DNA of 64,000 nucleotides from Acanthaster planci. Its lineage: Eukaryota; Echinodermata; Asteroidea; Valvatida; Acanthasteridae. The position numbers and the translations under genes are program-made. The stretch is taken from positions 984,053-1,048,052 of the forward strand of contig NW_019091358.1 in assembly GCF_001949145.1 (NCBI RefSeq). Reading direction: 5' to 3'. Every line of letters starts with the position of its first letter. The stretch's first letter is position 1. Positions 1-12,117 of this stretch are shown here, piece after piece. The notes under the pieces were generated by a model, which did not search any database, was not told where the DNA came from, and saw only the letters and a list, made by a program, of their open reading frames with translations.

Positions 1-475
1 CAAATGCCTGTTCGACACATTGATGTCCATTATTACAGACAATAATGGAGATCAATGGTTCGACAGTTTAGATGCGCGTCCCGCAAAAATGTACATCTTC
101 CAATGGACACTCAAATAAAATGACAACTGATCAACCACATCAGGTAAATCTCTCAAAAGAAGTGTAATCAGTCATCGTAAACCAAGCATTAAAAAATCCC
201 ATTTGCACAACCTTTGCAATTTCCAAAAATTGTCAATTTCGTAACAGCGAATGTTCAATGCTTAATTGTAAACCTTCCGAAGGAGTTAAAGTTTCTCAAG
301 TCTTGACATGAACTTCTCGTGTTTCACGTATTGGACGTCCGCGCGAACTACCCGTGCGTGAGAGACAATACAGGAAGCAGTGACGTCAGCATGAGTCCGG
401 GCACACTTTTTTCGCATTCACGATCAAGTAGAAGGCGCAACTTAACTTTTCTGTACATTGACAAGAATAAAATAT
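1..475. other. Non-coding flank with one perfect CRE
   Basis: No gene is seen. A perfect CRE palindrome, TGACGTCA, lies at 381-388. Other perfect copies in the window are at 9429-9436, 45469-45476 and 60125-60132, about four against one expected by chance. Confidence 0.4.
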
Positions 476-646
476 AAAATCAGTGCTCTGGGATATGGGA
501 TTGTCGAGCTTTTGGTAAATTGAGTACCTTCTTCGGGGCAGGCAGATTCAGCTGAACTGAATCTGCTTAACTGAATCTGCTTGCCCTGAAGAGGGTACTC
601 AGCCTACCGAAAGCTCGGCAATCCCATATTCCAGAGCACCGATTTT
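476..646. repeat. Foldback (MITE-like or hairpin) element, 171 nt
   Basis: The left arm (476-548) and the reverse complement of the right arm (about 574-646) align over about 72 nt with roughly ten mismatches. The shared core is GATATGGGATTG followed by CGAGCTTT. The short centre contains repeated CTGAATCTGCTT. No target-site duplication is visible. It could be a MITE remnant or, if transcribed, a long hairpin RNA. Confidence 0.75.
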
Positions 647-2465
647 GGTGCAAAGCAGCCCTGCCATATTTAACCTCTCGTTTAAATACGCTGTACGTTT
701 CGTGTTAAAGTGTGACGCCCACTGCACATGCACTGTACATATAGAGTTACATCCACTGATCACCGTTTACATGCAACCATGGAGCCGGAAGTTCACGCGC
801 AACAATGGGAGCCTACAAAGCGTTGCGCGTCCGCCTTTGTGGCGAAGTCACTTACGAACCGGGTAGTCATTTTCTCGTAGCATGTGAATTTTTGCACATC
901 TGTGAGTAGACTGGTTCCCGTCCCGTACGTAGTCTCCGGACGTCTTGCAGACGTCCTCCGAACTTAATAGGGGCCATTAGTGGGTAATGATTCTGGAGGA
1001 ATCCTGCTGGTTTACGGTAATGAAGAAATTAGCATGTGAACATTACCACAATGCAACGCTGTCACGTGAAAAAAAATGTACCTGCTTTTTAGGGGTACCC
1101 ACTTCTACGATTACAGGGGATACTCTTTCCTGAAGTCTTCCCGAGAGCCATGTGTTCGGCTGTGACGTTCGCGAAAAGTTGCATGTAAACATCATCTCTA
1201 TAAACAGAGAGAGCAATTGCAGAGTTAAACCAACCACGGACCCCACAACCCAGCAAGCTACCGGTCCCTTTGTAATAGGGACGGGGACCACTCCAGTCTA
1301 TGAGACAATGCATTCATCAAGCACAGATATAAGCTTTTTCCTTATTCCTGTGATATGAGCTGAGGCCGATATCGCGAACACGTATACTGTACTCAAATTG
1401 ACAGTTCACAGTCAAGGACAAAAACTTAAAATCCAGTTTTGCTTTCCATATGGCCTGGTTTTTATTGATTCCCAAACCTTTGAAATTCTTCTTTTTTCTT
1501 GTTGTTGCTCGTCTGAAGACGGTGGTTATATTCGGGCCCATTTTATTTGCAATCAGTTTCTTATATCATTGTTAGGATATTCTAGCACCCCGTACGGATG
1601 CACAGCCTAAGGGACGGATTGGGGGAGCGGGTTATGGCCCCCGGCACTGTAGCAATTTTTATGATGAGAGAAAGGCGAATATTTATTCTTTCAGTTACAT
1701 TTTTACCCCTGAAAAAGTCCATTAAAGGTTACATGAAAAAATTTCTAATATGTGGAATCCCTCAGTTAGGACATTGCCCTCGATGTAGATCATTGCTGTC
1801 ACATTAAAAATTACCGCTGCAGTTCCAGCCGAGGTCACTGTTTTGTCTGGTTTCACCCTGTCGTAAATACCAATCGAAGGCACGGTCACTTATTAACTTT
1901 AATATTTAACGTCAGTCACAGTGTACAGCTCTCAAAATAGATTTTTCACTCCCACTGGTAATTTCAGGTAGATCAAAGTCAAACCTACATCTTTTAGCGC
2001 AGCGTTCAATTCCGATCTAATTTAGATGCACATACCCCATAGCCGGAGGAAGGATGCAGTAATCCTTTTTTTTAACAACGCCTCTAGCATTGAAAAGTAT
2101 ACCGGTGCTTGTCAATGAACAGCCGTCGGGCACACCACCATTCAGTCACGTGCGGCTCACACGTGAGTCTTTCTACCAAGAGAAAAATTGCATTCAACTC
2201 AAAATAAACTTTCCCCAAGAAAATGCCACCCCAAAACAGAACTGCACTTTATTGTATTTGTGTCACAAAGGAAGTTGCCAGTCAAGTGTAGGATTTCTGT
2301 CAGCATAATTGAGAATAAATCTCAATACAAGGCAAAAATGGAGGACTTGAGTACGCCTCGTCAGATTTGTGACTCGATTCGAATTCGATTCGGTCTGCAC
2401 TTCGTTCTGTTGATAAATTTGATGAAACTGTTGCAATAACCATTTTACGACCGGGATTCAGACTT
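647..2465. other. Non-coding stretch, nothing recognised
   Basis: Only short open frames under 85 codons occur, without domains. A small inverted repeat around GGACGTCTTGCAGACGTCC lies near 938-956. No tRNA, repeat array or conserved exon was seen. Confidence 0.5.
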
Positions 2466-3487
2466 CGACGCACGACACGACGCGTCGTATGCTATCGCTC
2501 TTTGCTTTATGGTGTTTATAGAGGGCGCCTTTACCGTCTTCTTTCATTTCCTTCCCCCGACCCTTGCTTGCACAGTACATGCCATAGGTACCAGACCTTG
2601 ATTCTGTTGTTCTTTTTCGTGGTTTCTTTCTAACTTTGTGTTTTCATTGAGAATGAGTTGTTGAAGAAAACTCTTTTCCTTTTTTTGAATCAAATGTAAA
2701 AAGAAAGAGCTTTGCGACCAATCAGCATTGTCTTCAGGAAATATATAACATTAACGTCAGCCACAACAATCTTTTAGCTTTTCCTGATCTAATTCTGCTT
2801 TTTCTAATAACTATTGTAAACCCATTCTAAGATACAATACATCAATCATTATTACGTGCTTGCAAAAATGTAACATGCGGATCTGATGAGAAATTAAGCG
2901 CAAGGCCAAACAGAGAGGAAGAAAAGACACCGTCACAACGGTAGCAGGATCTGCAGTGTTTTAATAGGAAACACGACGGCGGACTAATATCATTGAAAGT
3001 GTGGTGCTGATGAAGTTAACGAGGAAAACAAAACTGAAGGAAGACTGAATATTCTGAGGGTAATAATATAGTGCAGACTGGATGGTAACTACCTAAACCC
3101 GTGCTCAAACTTGCGGTCGTACAATTGTAGACAAGTTGTCTGGAGGAGTGAGAGAATTACTTGGAAACTGCTGGCACGGATCACAGAGAAATATTTATAA
3201 GGTTACAAATTTACCACAAATGGGAACTTCATCAACAGTCTTAAAAAGAAAGTGGACGGACATTCGAACAAGGATCGGCCGGGTAAATTAAAAAGTGACG
3301 AATTCTGGGCTTATGCTTATTATGTGAGAGCATTACCTACATACGCAGATTTGAAAAATCAACACCAAAGAGCGAATTGCATGTACTTTGCAAAAAAGGT
3401 GGACGGAAAGGAAAGAAAACAGTAAAGATGCCCTCTATAAACTCCATGAAGTAAAGGGCCACAGCACACGACGCGTCGAGTCATGTC
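2466..3487. mobile_element. Element with ~120-bp inverted arms (non-autonomous DNA transposon or foldback)
   Basis: The left arm (about 2466-2587) is complementary to the right arm (about 3365-3487). Both share CGACGCGTCG near the outer end, then GTTTATAGAGGGC, then a pyrimidine-rich block and AGTACATG. Identity is about 75 percent, so the insertion is old. The ~780-bp interior is AT-rich and shows no transposase frame. The outer ends are rich in ACGACACGACG-type units, which continue beyond the right arm to about 3545. Confidence 0.65.
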
Positions 3488-3545
3488 GCGCATCAGGCGA
3501 CGCGATGTACGACACGACGTACGACTGCACGACACGACGAAAGGG
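3488..3545. repeat. CGACACGACG-rich degenerate tandem tract
   Basis: The units CGACGCGATG, CGACACGACG, TACGACTG and CGACACGACG follow each other with slight changes. The same vocabulary makes up the ends of the two flanking inverted-repeat elements, which suggests one family of terminal repeats. Confidence 0.5.
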
Positions 3546-3587
3546 GCAACGTTTAGGCAGAAAAAAATGCAACAAGGAAAGGACCTA

Positions 3588-3701
3588 AGACAGCACGACG
3601 CGACGGGCGACGGCACGACGAGACGTGTGTGTACAAACGAAATGGCAAGAAGGCGACGGTTCGACCCGACGGCACGACACAAGGGAGCCGTCGTGCTGTC
3701 T
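3588..3701. repeat. Small foldback with AGACAGCACGACG ends
   Basis: AGACAGCACGACG at 3588-3600 is the exact reverse complement of CGTCGTGCTGTCT at 3689-3701. The interior (88 nt) also carries CGACGG and GCACGACA units. It resembles the ends of the adjacent element at 2466-3487 and may be a sibling or internal-deletion copy. Confidence 0.6.
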
Positions 3702-5460
3702 GGTCTGGAGGGAGGCGAGAGAGAGAAAGAGAAATGTTTGTCGTAAATAGTACACCATACGTTCGGCCGTCCAAATCGCCCTGGGAGCGATTTTGACGGA
3801 TACGCAATGCTTGGCGCAAGTGCGGACGCGCATATGAAAAGGCCCCTTTATATACTGTAACCGTGCGCGCTCAAGGGTGAGCAAAATTATTTTCAGAGCG
3901 CAGTCTCCGTAACGTTGGTGGATGGGTACTTTATTTTGTGTAGTTATCAGTGATGTACCACTCGAATCAGGATTCGGATATCGAGTCTGTAGTCAAATCC
4001 AACTTTTGACAAACTGGAATCGGACCCAGACACGTTTTTTGATGACTCGGTCCTGGACCCGGAACAAAACTCGTGGGGCTAAAACTCGGACGTGATGGAA
4101 TCGACTACAACACTTGTAGCTGTCAATACGTACCTGACTAATCGTTACCCGCTATCATACCCGTTACTTAGCACAGCACGCCATTTTCCTCGGAAAAATA
4201 ATCAAAGGAACAAAACAGATTTGCTTTTGAGCCACCCCCCCCCAAAAAGCTACCTTACCCATTCCAGTGTCCACACTTTGTATGTAAAACAGGTATTGGT
4301 GTGCTTTGAGTGTGTGCGTTTAATAGCGGCACACTCGGTTTTTTGTAGGCTCTCACAGTATTTCTAGGCCCCGTTTTCTCGCAGGCCCTAACCATACTGC
4401 TGACTGGCAACTGTGGATAATCTAACCCTGGTTGGCATTCGGCGGGCTTTTATAAGACAGCCCTTTGAACAGAGTTGTACGAAGGTCGGTGTCTTGTTCA
4501 TTCTCGTAGAGCCCTCAATCAGCGAATTATCCGCCTCGCGTCGCAAATAGTGGCATTCCCGTCGGCGGAGCTTCTCGCCCGGATTCGCCCAATTCTGGCG
4601 CTGTCCCCACTGGACCTCAATCTCGATCTCATTTCCATGAATACAGTACCCATCGTTGTCATCTCAAGGCGACTGATCTACTTTCTTGAGAGGAGGTTGT
4701 GCGAGCCTTGTCAAATCTGTGTGGACGTTTTGGAAATAAGCTTCTTCGACATGTTTCTTAATCTTGTCTCGGAGGCGCAGTGCTTGACAAAAACAGGCTG
4801 CAACGGAAAGCTTTTATATCCCTTTTCTGTGTGTAGACCTGTTCACCACACTGTCCTCTGCAGTGTCTCGGTTGGGTGTTTACATTGGAATTGCATTTTT
4901 AGACTCGACCTCATGACAAGTGTCAATGCGTTGATCTTAAGAGACGGAGGGCAGTTTTATTGCAAGGGGCAGCATACCGCATTCTTGAAACCAAGTTTTC
5001 GTTTCGAAGTGATGGTTTGAAACAAGCCTGGTTAATCTACTGGGTTGGCAAAGTGGCTTTAAATAACGCACCATGAACTGAATTCTACACGCACAAGCAG
5101 GCATCCTTATTTTTTCTTCCAGGGCCACCGTCCAGGTTCAAGCTAGACTTGAATTAAGTTGGACTTACGCTGCTCTTTCCTTGTCAGCTATCCCTTCACT
5201 GTGCACACGATGGTGCTCACACACTCGCACAACTTCTTATAATGCGCCCTCATCATTGATACCCCTTCTGTGATATTCTGCGTCAGCGGGCAAATGTGTC
5301 ACCGGTACAGTGCCATAAACATAAGTCCCACTTGACAGATAAGCGTATCAGACCCCCCAATCCGTCAACTCGGGATACTCAACCTACAGTAATAAGTGGA
5401 CACGAGAGGGCGCGAAACAAACCAGTAAATAACAGACGCCGCGCCTCCTCCGGGATCTCG
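3702..5460. other. Non-coding stretch with one unassigned 181-codon open frame
   Basis: The plus-strand frame 4475-5020 (181 codons) is long for this window. It has no recognisable domain and no family resemblance I can name. A TATA-like TTTATAAGA lies upstream at 4449-4457. I treat the frame as chance or an undetected TE remnant. A stretch rich in ACTCG and GGACCC (3960-4090) looks like decayed repeat. Confidence 0.35.
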
Positions 5461-5503
5461 CCCCCCCCCCCTTTGGGAAAATCCTGGATCCGCCCCTAGA
5501 TCC
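5461..5503. repeat. Poly-C run with a repeat-like GGATCCGCCCC tail
   Basis: Eleven C are followed by TTTGGGAAAATCCTGGATCCGCCCC (over 20 nt, 5472-5497; key part CCTGGATCCGCCCC). I recall this combination as a common dispersed fragment in marine invertebrate genomes. The identification is from memory, and only the C run and the motif are seen directly. Confidence 0.4.
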
Positions 5504-6250
5504 CGACTTGAGTCAAGTCTAAGTTCCAGCAAAAAATGTCCAATTTCTTTAGGATAATTTTTTCTTTACAGATCTTTAAAAGTAAGCCATCAGCTTACTT
5601 TCAAAGGGAGATAGTGTGTAGAGTTTTGGCTTGGTTATCTGCATTTATGGTTCTTCATTTATGCAATGCATTGTGCATGGTCGGGTAAACGTAGGCCTAC
5701 GTATGTTCGTGTACAATGTAACAAACCGTGACACAGAGAATCGAGAAAGTATGGTGGCCTTAAAGGGGTGTCGCAAATGGTGATATTGATTTTTTTTTTA
5801 AATCCCTCTCACTCTCTGATTGTAAACGTCGATGTCAATATTTACGTTGAAGCCGATATAAACTTAGACAAACACCGACGGGGCACAGCGCAAAAACATA
5901 CCGGCGTTCAAAGCCTAACTGGGATAATTTCACCACCCACCCTCGGCTAGACTGACGGCAGAAAAAGCACCAAAAAAAAGGAAAGTGACGAATGAAGACA
6001 CTGTTCTACAGTTTGCAGGTTTTCATGTTCATATTTTGAACCTCAAAGTTGCTCTTAGAAAACATTAAGATAAAAGGTTGCTCGCTGGCTTATTGCTGTG
6101 TGCTTATCCAACAACAACTTGCCAAAGCAAATGGAAATCGTCGAAAACGAAGTATAAAATCTAGAAATATTTGTGAACAAATTACGCCAACATTCAGGTT
6201 CACTACACTACAGCTTTGCTTATTAGTAGGACGCAAATTTATATCAGCAT
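5504..6250. other. AT-rich spacer with a small perfect hairpin and a TAGGCCTAC motif
   Basis: AAAGTAAGC (5579-5587) pairs exactly with GCTTACTTT (5593-5601) across a 5-nt loop. TAGGCCTAC lies at 5692-5700. No gene is supported. Confidence 0.5.
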
Positions 6251-6297
<47 letters not shown>

Positions 6298-6298
6298 A
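6251..6298 (+). repeat. (AAC)n microsatellite, about 16 units
   Basis: An uninterrupted run of AAC trinucleotides covers 48 nt. On the other strand it appears as (GTT)n. It is a simple repeat and likely polymorphic. Confidence 0.97.
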
Positions 6299-8760
6299 AT
6301 ACAGATAAAACCAGCAAAACAAAACTTGAAAATTAGGTAAATTGAAACATAAAGGTGAATTTTGTTGATTACTAGTACAATATTTCTATTACATGGACGA
6401 TCGACCCTTGCCTACATGCACAAACATGGAGGTGGACTTCGGAAATAGTATGGTTTCCAAATGTGCTGTTGTCGTGGTTGTGTGGCTTTGAAGGGGTGAA
6501 ACTGCGCCAGTGGCTGTGGATTACAATATAAATGTAGATATATACACATGTTGGACACGACCTACATGGCAACGTATGACATCAGTACAATACATTTGCA
6601 GTTCTTTTATACCGGCCATATGGACCTTATACCTTTGCTACGCCACCAATGGTTGGCACATCAATTGGTGTCTGCGGGGACAAAACAAAAAGAAATATTC
6701 ACAACGCTGTTACAAATTCAGACAAATACGAGAACACTAAAAATAAATACTCCTGCAAAATACTAAATAAAATGCCTCCCATTTTAATACTGATGAAGGG
6801 AAGGTGTACATTTCGTCAGCAACATTACGAACTAAATCAATTGTCCCGGTTTGGTACACCTCGTGAAAAGCCGTGCGATGAACAATTTACGCAATATCGT
6901 AAATGTATGCACTTCGATCGCTAATGTGTAATTTCAATATTTTGGTTTCAGGAATCAACACATCAGCATGTTTTTTATATGTGATTCAGAGGAATGTATA
7001 CACTGAATATAATGACACGGATTATGCATTCGTCTAGCTGTGGCATATAATAGCATTTAACTAGAGATATAATTCATACTTAAGAAATTAACAAAGGTGT
7101 CATTCCTGAAAACTAAAATGTCCTGAGACTTTTATGTGCTAGTTAGTGAAAATGAAAACTGCGAGACCTGTACCCGGGGACGTGCATATAGGTGCCACTT
7201 TGCGTTGATTCGCGGTGACGGTGACGATTTTGAGGCTAAGTTTGCTTCTAATCAATGATAAATTTTCTAGACTTTGCTGGACTGCCCAACAAAATTGTTC
7301 GTCGATATTTGTAACCAAAAGAAAGGTCTGTACACCTCCATTATTGGTAGTGTCATTGCTGGAATGGCATGCGTATCCTCCTCGAGCAGAAGCACCCCCT
7401 CATTGGTTGAGAAGATTGGTCGTGAATGTTGATTTTGTTGGTAGCAATGTGACCTTAACGCGTGCATTTCATAGCTGTTCGCGACCAGCGAAGTTCAGCT
7501 CCGACCAAATGAGCCTCTGTTGTTAAAAAAATTGCGTCCTCTCTTGGTCCAGACATCTGGACTTCAGCAGACACATTTATAAAATTCTACGTTCTGAGTT
7601 CCTTTTCACGAAGCCCGATATTTCTTACATTGTCGACAGAGCTTATCGTCAATGAGGGTGCAGAATGGCACATTGCAACGGCCTGAAGGTTTTTGAAACA
7701 AATCGTAATTGTAAAAGCAGCAGTTTTGATTAAATTACGAAGATATCTCCAACCTGACTTTTATATCGTATTGTCGTATTGTGTCACTTTGTATAGCTGC
7801 ACCTCAGCATGATGACAAATTTATTTTGCTAATTATACAGGCAAACAAAAGCCTTCTACTGCGTCTAACTTTTGTTTGAAATTCATCCGTTTTACGAACT
7901 CTGCAATCTTCCTGTTATTAAATCCGAATCCTAACAAATAAGCAGTTGCCATTCGGCTCTCATGGGGAAAAGTTCAGTAGCAAATCTGAGAAGATAGAGC
8001 AGTCTCCCTCGTAAGCACAAGGCGCTTCTACTTCACTTCAAGATGTCAAATTATGCTCCCACAGTACATGTGCTTCGGGCTATTATTAATGAATTCAGTG
8101 CAGAATACAGGCATCCTTCTTAGAATTCATCATATTCTTGGGTGATAGTTCTCAGGATTATCGCTGTCCGCCGGATGAAACTGTTTTCAAAGGCCTGAGG
8201 CTTGATCAGATGTTTGTTTTGAAGAGGTGATATGTAATTGAGAATATCAGAACGGAAATTGGAGCAGTCATGAGTTTGAGGGAAGCGTGCTTCAAAGTCA
8301 ATGATGTACGAAAAACAGCATGTCTGTGTCGAGCGTGCAGTACACCAGGACTTCAGAAGGTTAAAGGGGTATACGGAGCCCGGAAAGTGTGTTAAATTGT
8401 TCACTTACTTTATTTTAAAAGTACAAGCCAAAGAGTCCAATCCAACGTAAATGCATAAAAATACATGAGAAACATCAAAGAGCACAACTCTCATCAAGCT
8501 CCATGACTGCATTAGTACTATCGGGGGCGTGGGTAGCACGGCTTGGTTGGATGCCTATGCCGTGGAAGGAGACACAATGACTGGAATTACCAGCGCCCCA
8601 GCTGCAGCGGCTCGATTTTCGGGTGCCCGAAATACCATCCCCGTGTAATACAGTGTGTTTCGCGACGTTCCTTTGACTCGGGGACATGCGCTTGCGCGCA
8701 CAAGCTCCTAGGCATTTGATGCGCACCGTACCATACTTTACAAATTAATATTGAGCGGCT
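6299..8760. other. AT-rich non-coding stretch
   Basis: No frame exceeds about 105 codons and none has a recognisable domain. No repeat or RNA gene was noticed. Confidence 0.5.
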
Positions 8761-9145
8761 CAGAGCTCTGGAAGTGCCATCCAACTTGTTGACATCCTAT
8801 CATATTTTTTTCTCAGGATGTCGACATAATCCAGGTGAGATGTCGACATCCTGAGATAAGATATCACGGGACGACATCGTAAAAGTTGGATGACAACATC
8901 CTGTGATATTTTATCATGGGATGACATCGTAAAAGTAAGCAACTGAGATCGACCTACCATGAACTCAGGTAAACGCAGGATGGAACATCAGCCTACGCTA
9001 CTGGTGCTCAGACCTCTCCAACTTACCATGTGTACAAAGGGATAATCCAAGTTGTAAAGTAGATATCACACTCGTTGGATGCCGTCATCACGTAATAAAT
9101 TTTCTCAGCATGTCGTCATCCAACTTTTGCGATGTCATCATCTAA
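8761..9145. repeat. Diverged GATGACATCG/ATCCAAC repeat cluster
   Basis: A unit reading GACGACATCGTAAAAGTTGG occurs at about 8872-8891 and recurs partially as GATGACATCGTAAAAGT at about 8921-8937. The reverse form ATCCAACTTTTGCGATGTCATC lies at about 9118-9139. GTTGGATG or CATCCAAC and CATCCTGWGATA pieces are scattered between. The order and orientation suggest a foldback or a decayed tandem element. Confidence 0.6.
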
Positions 9146-9499
9146 CGTGTCGTCAGATCATTGATGTACACGCGTCAGCCAGAGGTGGAGAACTTCTACA
9201 CATTGTGGATAACATGCATAAAGGTAATCTGATATTTCGGGCGACCACTGAGGATCATGTCTGTCAGCAAGAGCGAGGGAGAAAGTGCGGCCAAGGTTCC
9301 CGGTGAAGGTTTGACTTCAGTCTAGTGTAGTAAATATTAAAGGATTTTAAGATGTGAATTGGGATATTTTCATCGTGCACAGGGCTTCTTACATTAGTAT
9401 TCTGCAATCCCTACCTCCCTTAAGCGTATGACGTCAGATAACGCTAGGCTGGTTCTCTTTCCACCAAGATACAGTCTTTTATGCTACAAAAGCCGTAAA
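9146..9499. other. Non-coding spacer with a perfect CRE
   Basis: TGACGTCA lies at 9429-9436. No gene is seen. Confidence 0.4.
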
Positions 9500-9760
9500 C
9501 CCGTCATCTTGGACTAGAGCGCCTCCACGTTGGGTCGCCATTTTCTTGAAGGGTGCCCGGGCCACTTCCCCGGGAGGCAGTCTCGCGCCGGTTACCGGGC
9601 TTCGCTCTTGCACATATCGGACGGCTTCGCTCTCCCGGCTGGTGTTCCGACTGGTCTGCGGGTTTGTTGTCCTCCGGCACCGGGCATCATTGGTTGGATT
9701 TATACCCCGGTTTGTGATGTTTCTCAATCGTGTTGTTGTCACGTTTTAGGCATGTATCGA
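9500..9760. promoter_or_regulatory. CpG-rich patch with YY1-like and CCAAT motifs
   Basis: The base composition changes sharply from AT-rich flanks to a CpG-rich stretch. CGCCATTTTCTTG (about 9536) is a YY1-type site in reverse, and ATTGG (9689-9693) is a reversed CCAAT box. Open frames exist on both strands (87 and 96 codons) without recognisable domains. It may be a promoter, a first exon, or an old TE end. Confidence 0.25.
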
Positions 9761-11397
9761 CAAAAAGGATTTTCTAAATATAATAATTGTACAACAGTGG
9801 ATCTGATAAAAATTCAATAAAATCAATAATTTAACATTGCATTATTTTATCACAAAGTCGCCTGTATTTTGTAAATGGATCTCACTTTTAGTGCATCACA
9901 GGCATTGAAATCCAATTGAATTCGGTAAATGGCTTTATGTAAGGTTGGTTTATCCCATATGGGGGCCAAAATAATTGCATTTGGTTCCATATCTGTTGTC
10001 ATCGAAAGTGACAAGGGCAGAGTACCAGTATTGAGCCTAATGCATATGCAAAGTCTTTGTTTTTTTTGCGGGGGGCAGGTTGAGCCAATATCCAGGACAT
10101 GCAGGACATCTCCACATGCTCGATATCCATAACGTACTTCATTCGTTATGATTTAAGACAGAAATTTTCATGAAGTGTGGTAAGATAAATTTGTTCTTTA
10201 CCTATTTCTGCCATTTAGCCTTTTCTAGAGTTCTCATCGTTTGGATTACATAAACACATTACATTACATGTTTTTCTTAAAAACGTATAATTTTCTGATA
10301 TTTTCTACATGTTCTATTTGTGACCAACGCAACGACGTTTACACTGTCACGGATTACATGTACGCGTGTCACGTCCTTCTTTTGGGACCACGTGTTACGG
10401 GCCAGGCTGTACTGTTGTGTTGTTCATGCTTTACAATTTTCATCAACTGCTCTTTACATAATATATTTTTCGATATTTCAGCATGTTCAAAGAGACGTGT
10501 CTTCTGTCTTTCTCATGGTGCAAGTGTTTTCGACCTCTGTCAATGTCTGCCTACCTTTACTGACAATGCATGTTCTTTTCATAATTTTTGACTTTTAAGT
10601 CAGTGTTTCTCATTTATATATTATTCACGGCAATTCCATTGTTTTCTGGTTCTGGAACCCATCAGCAACCTTTGCTCACAAGTTGTTATTTTAATTTACC
10701 GTATAGGTGAGGTAATAAGGTTATAGTAACAAAATTCAATAACTATCACTCTTTCCGCCTCCTGTACATTGGTACTCCTTAATATGAATCATGTCATTAA
10801 TGAATAACTAAGTATCACAGTAATCAACAAGTTAATATTTACTTTCTTTTAACTCATCAGATATTATTTACATTACAAAACGGACCTTTATCAAAACACC
10901 AGGCAATAAGGCAAATAGCTACTACCAATTCTATTACAGTACAAGGCCAGTGAAGAATAAGATGTTCACTTAATCCAAATGTTCGTTATGGGCTGTTTAT
11001 TATTATAGACTCTGGTACCTTTCAACTAAATCCAAAACTACCTAAAACACACCAACCACATGCCCCATTTTTGAGTTCTTAAACTATCGCACAATGAAAT
11101 CCATCTGACTCATCAAGTCTTTCAACCATCTTTTGATTATACACTTATTAGTAACATGATAATACTGTATACTACCAAACAAAACCAATTTAACGAACTT
11201 ACGTAGGCTACAACGACTTCATAACTACGCTGTAACATTTCCAATTTGTTACTCAATAAACCGTTTCTTTCACTAAATACATATTTTGCATTGTCTCATA
11301 TTCCTTACAGTTTCACCCCTACACAAAAATATTCCCCTTTCTTTCTACGAAGTCAATAGTGTTTTACACTTACAAAACTAGCAGCTAGTCTATACTA
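9761..11397. other. AT-rich non-coding stretch
   Basis: A 116-codon frame at 10241-10591 is Cys-rich but matches nothing I know. An octamer-like ATGCATATGCAAAG lies near 10040-10053. Nothing else is supported. Confidence 0.45.
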
Positions 11398-11585
11398 TTG
11401 TTAGAGAGAAACCCGCAGGTGCCCCATCCGCCTCCCCGCAGTATCCGGCGGAGGTGGCTGCGCACCCGCGAATTTTTTGGCCACCGCCATGTTGGAAGCG
11501 GTGTCCCGGCCGAGCGGCTGCGTTTTGTGCGGGGTGGGTGCCTGGGGTCCCGGCGCGTCCTGAAGGGTGCATTCCACCAAATGGT
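11398..11585. other. CpG-rich patch left of the MITE
   Basis: This GC-rich segment abuts the inverted-repeat element at 11586, and a similar GC-rich segment follows its right end. It contains CCGCCATGTTGG, a loose YY1-like motif. The element may have inserted into one GC-rich island and split it. Confidence 0.3.
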
Positions 11586-12117
11586 TGTATTTCTGCGCAC
11601 GAGCTCATTAATATTTTGTGATCCCTCGGAGGTTTTACAATAAGACATGCCATAATCAGGAGGGATCATAGAAACATTTCTATAAATCCTGAAGATGGGA
11701 CTGACAAATTTCAGTTTTCGTTATTTCTTTCACAAAAAGCCCCAAATTGCGGGCCTATTTCGGATAGAGGCGGGCGGCTACATTCAGAGCTGAGCGCCTA
11801 GTTTTACCACTAAAGTTGAGGGTATCTTTGGGGGAAGGCGAATAAAAAATTTTTTCGTGGCTGACCCCATAAAATTGAAAAAGTGATCTCCTGGCCATAA
11901 TCTTGCATTTCCAGTAAAAATAAACCGAGGCCAATCTCTTCCTGAGAGTCAACAGGCGGCGCTATTTCGGTCTGATTTTACACTGTTTTCTATGGGCATG
12001 TATTTGGTGTAATGTATTTATAAAAATGTTTCTATGATCCCTCCTGATTATGGCATGTCTTATTGTAAAACCTCCGAGGGATCACAAAATATTAATGAGC
12101 TCGTGCGCAGAAATACA
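11586..12117. mobile_element. MITE-like element with 102-bp near-perfect inverted arms (532 bp)
   Basis: The left arm (11586-11687) and right arm (12016-12117) are reverse complements at 101 of 102 positions. The terminal sequence is TGTATTTCTGCGCACGAGCT. The 328-bp interior has no transposase. It ends with TTTACACTGTTTTC (11977-11990), a motif shared with the dispersed repeats near 37.55 and 48.58 kb. Near-identity of the arms implies recent insertion or arm homogenisation. I cannot see a convincing target-site duplication. The element is non-autonomous by structure and its superfamily is undetermined. Confidence 0.85.

Noticed and set aside
4475-5020. 181-codon plus-strand open frame
   Set aside because: No recognisable domain, no homology I can name and no splice or promoter support beyond a weak TATA-like string.
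6090-6317. Poly-cysteine frame
   Set aside because: It is the (AAC)n microsatellite read as GTT/TGC-type codons on the other strand.
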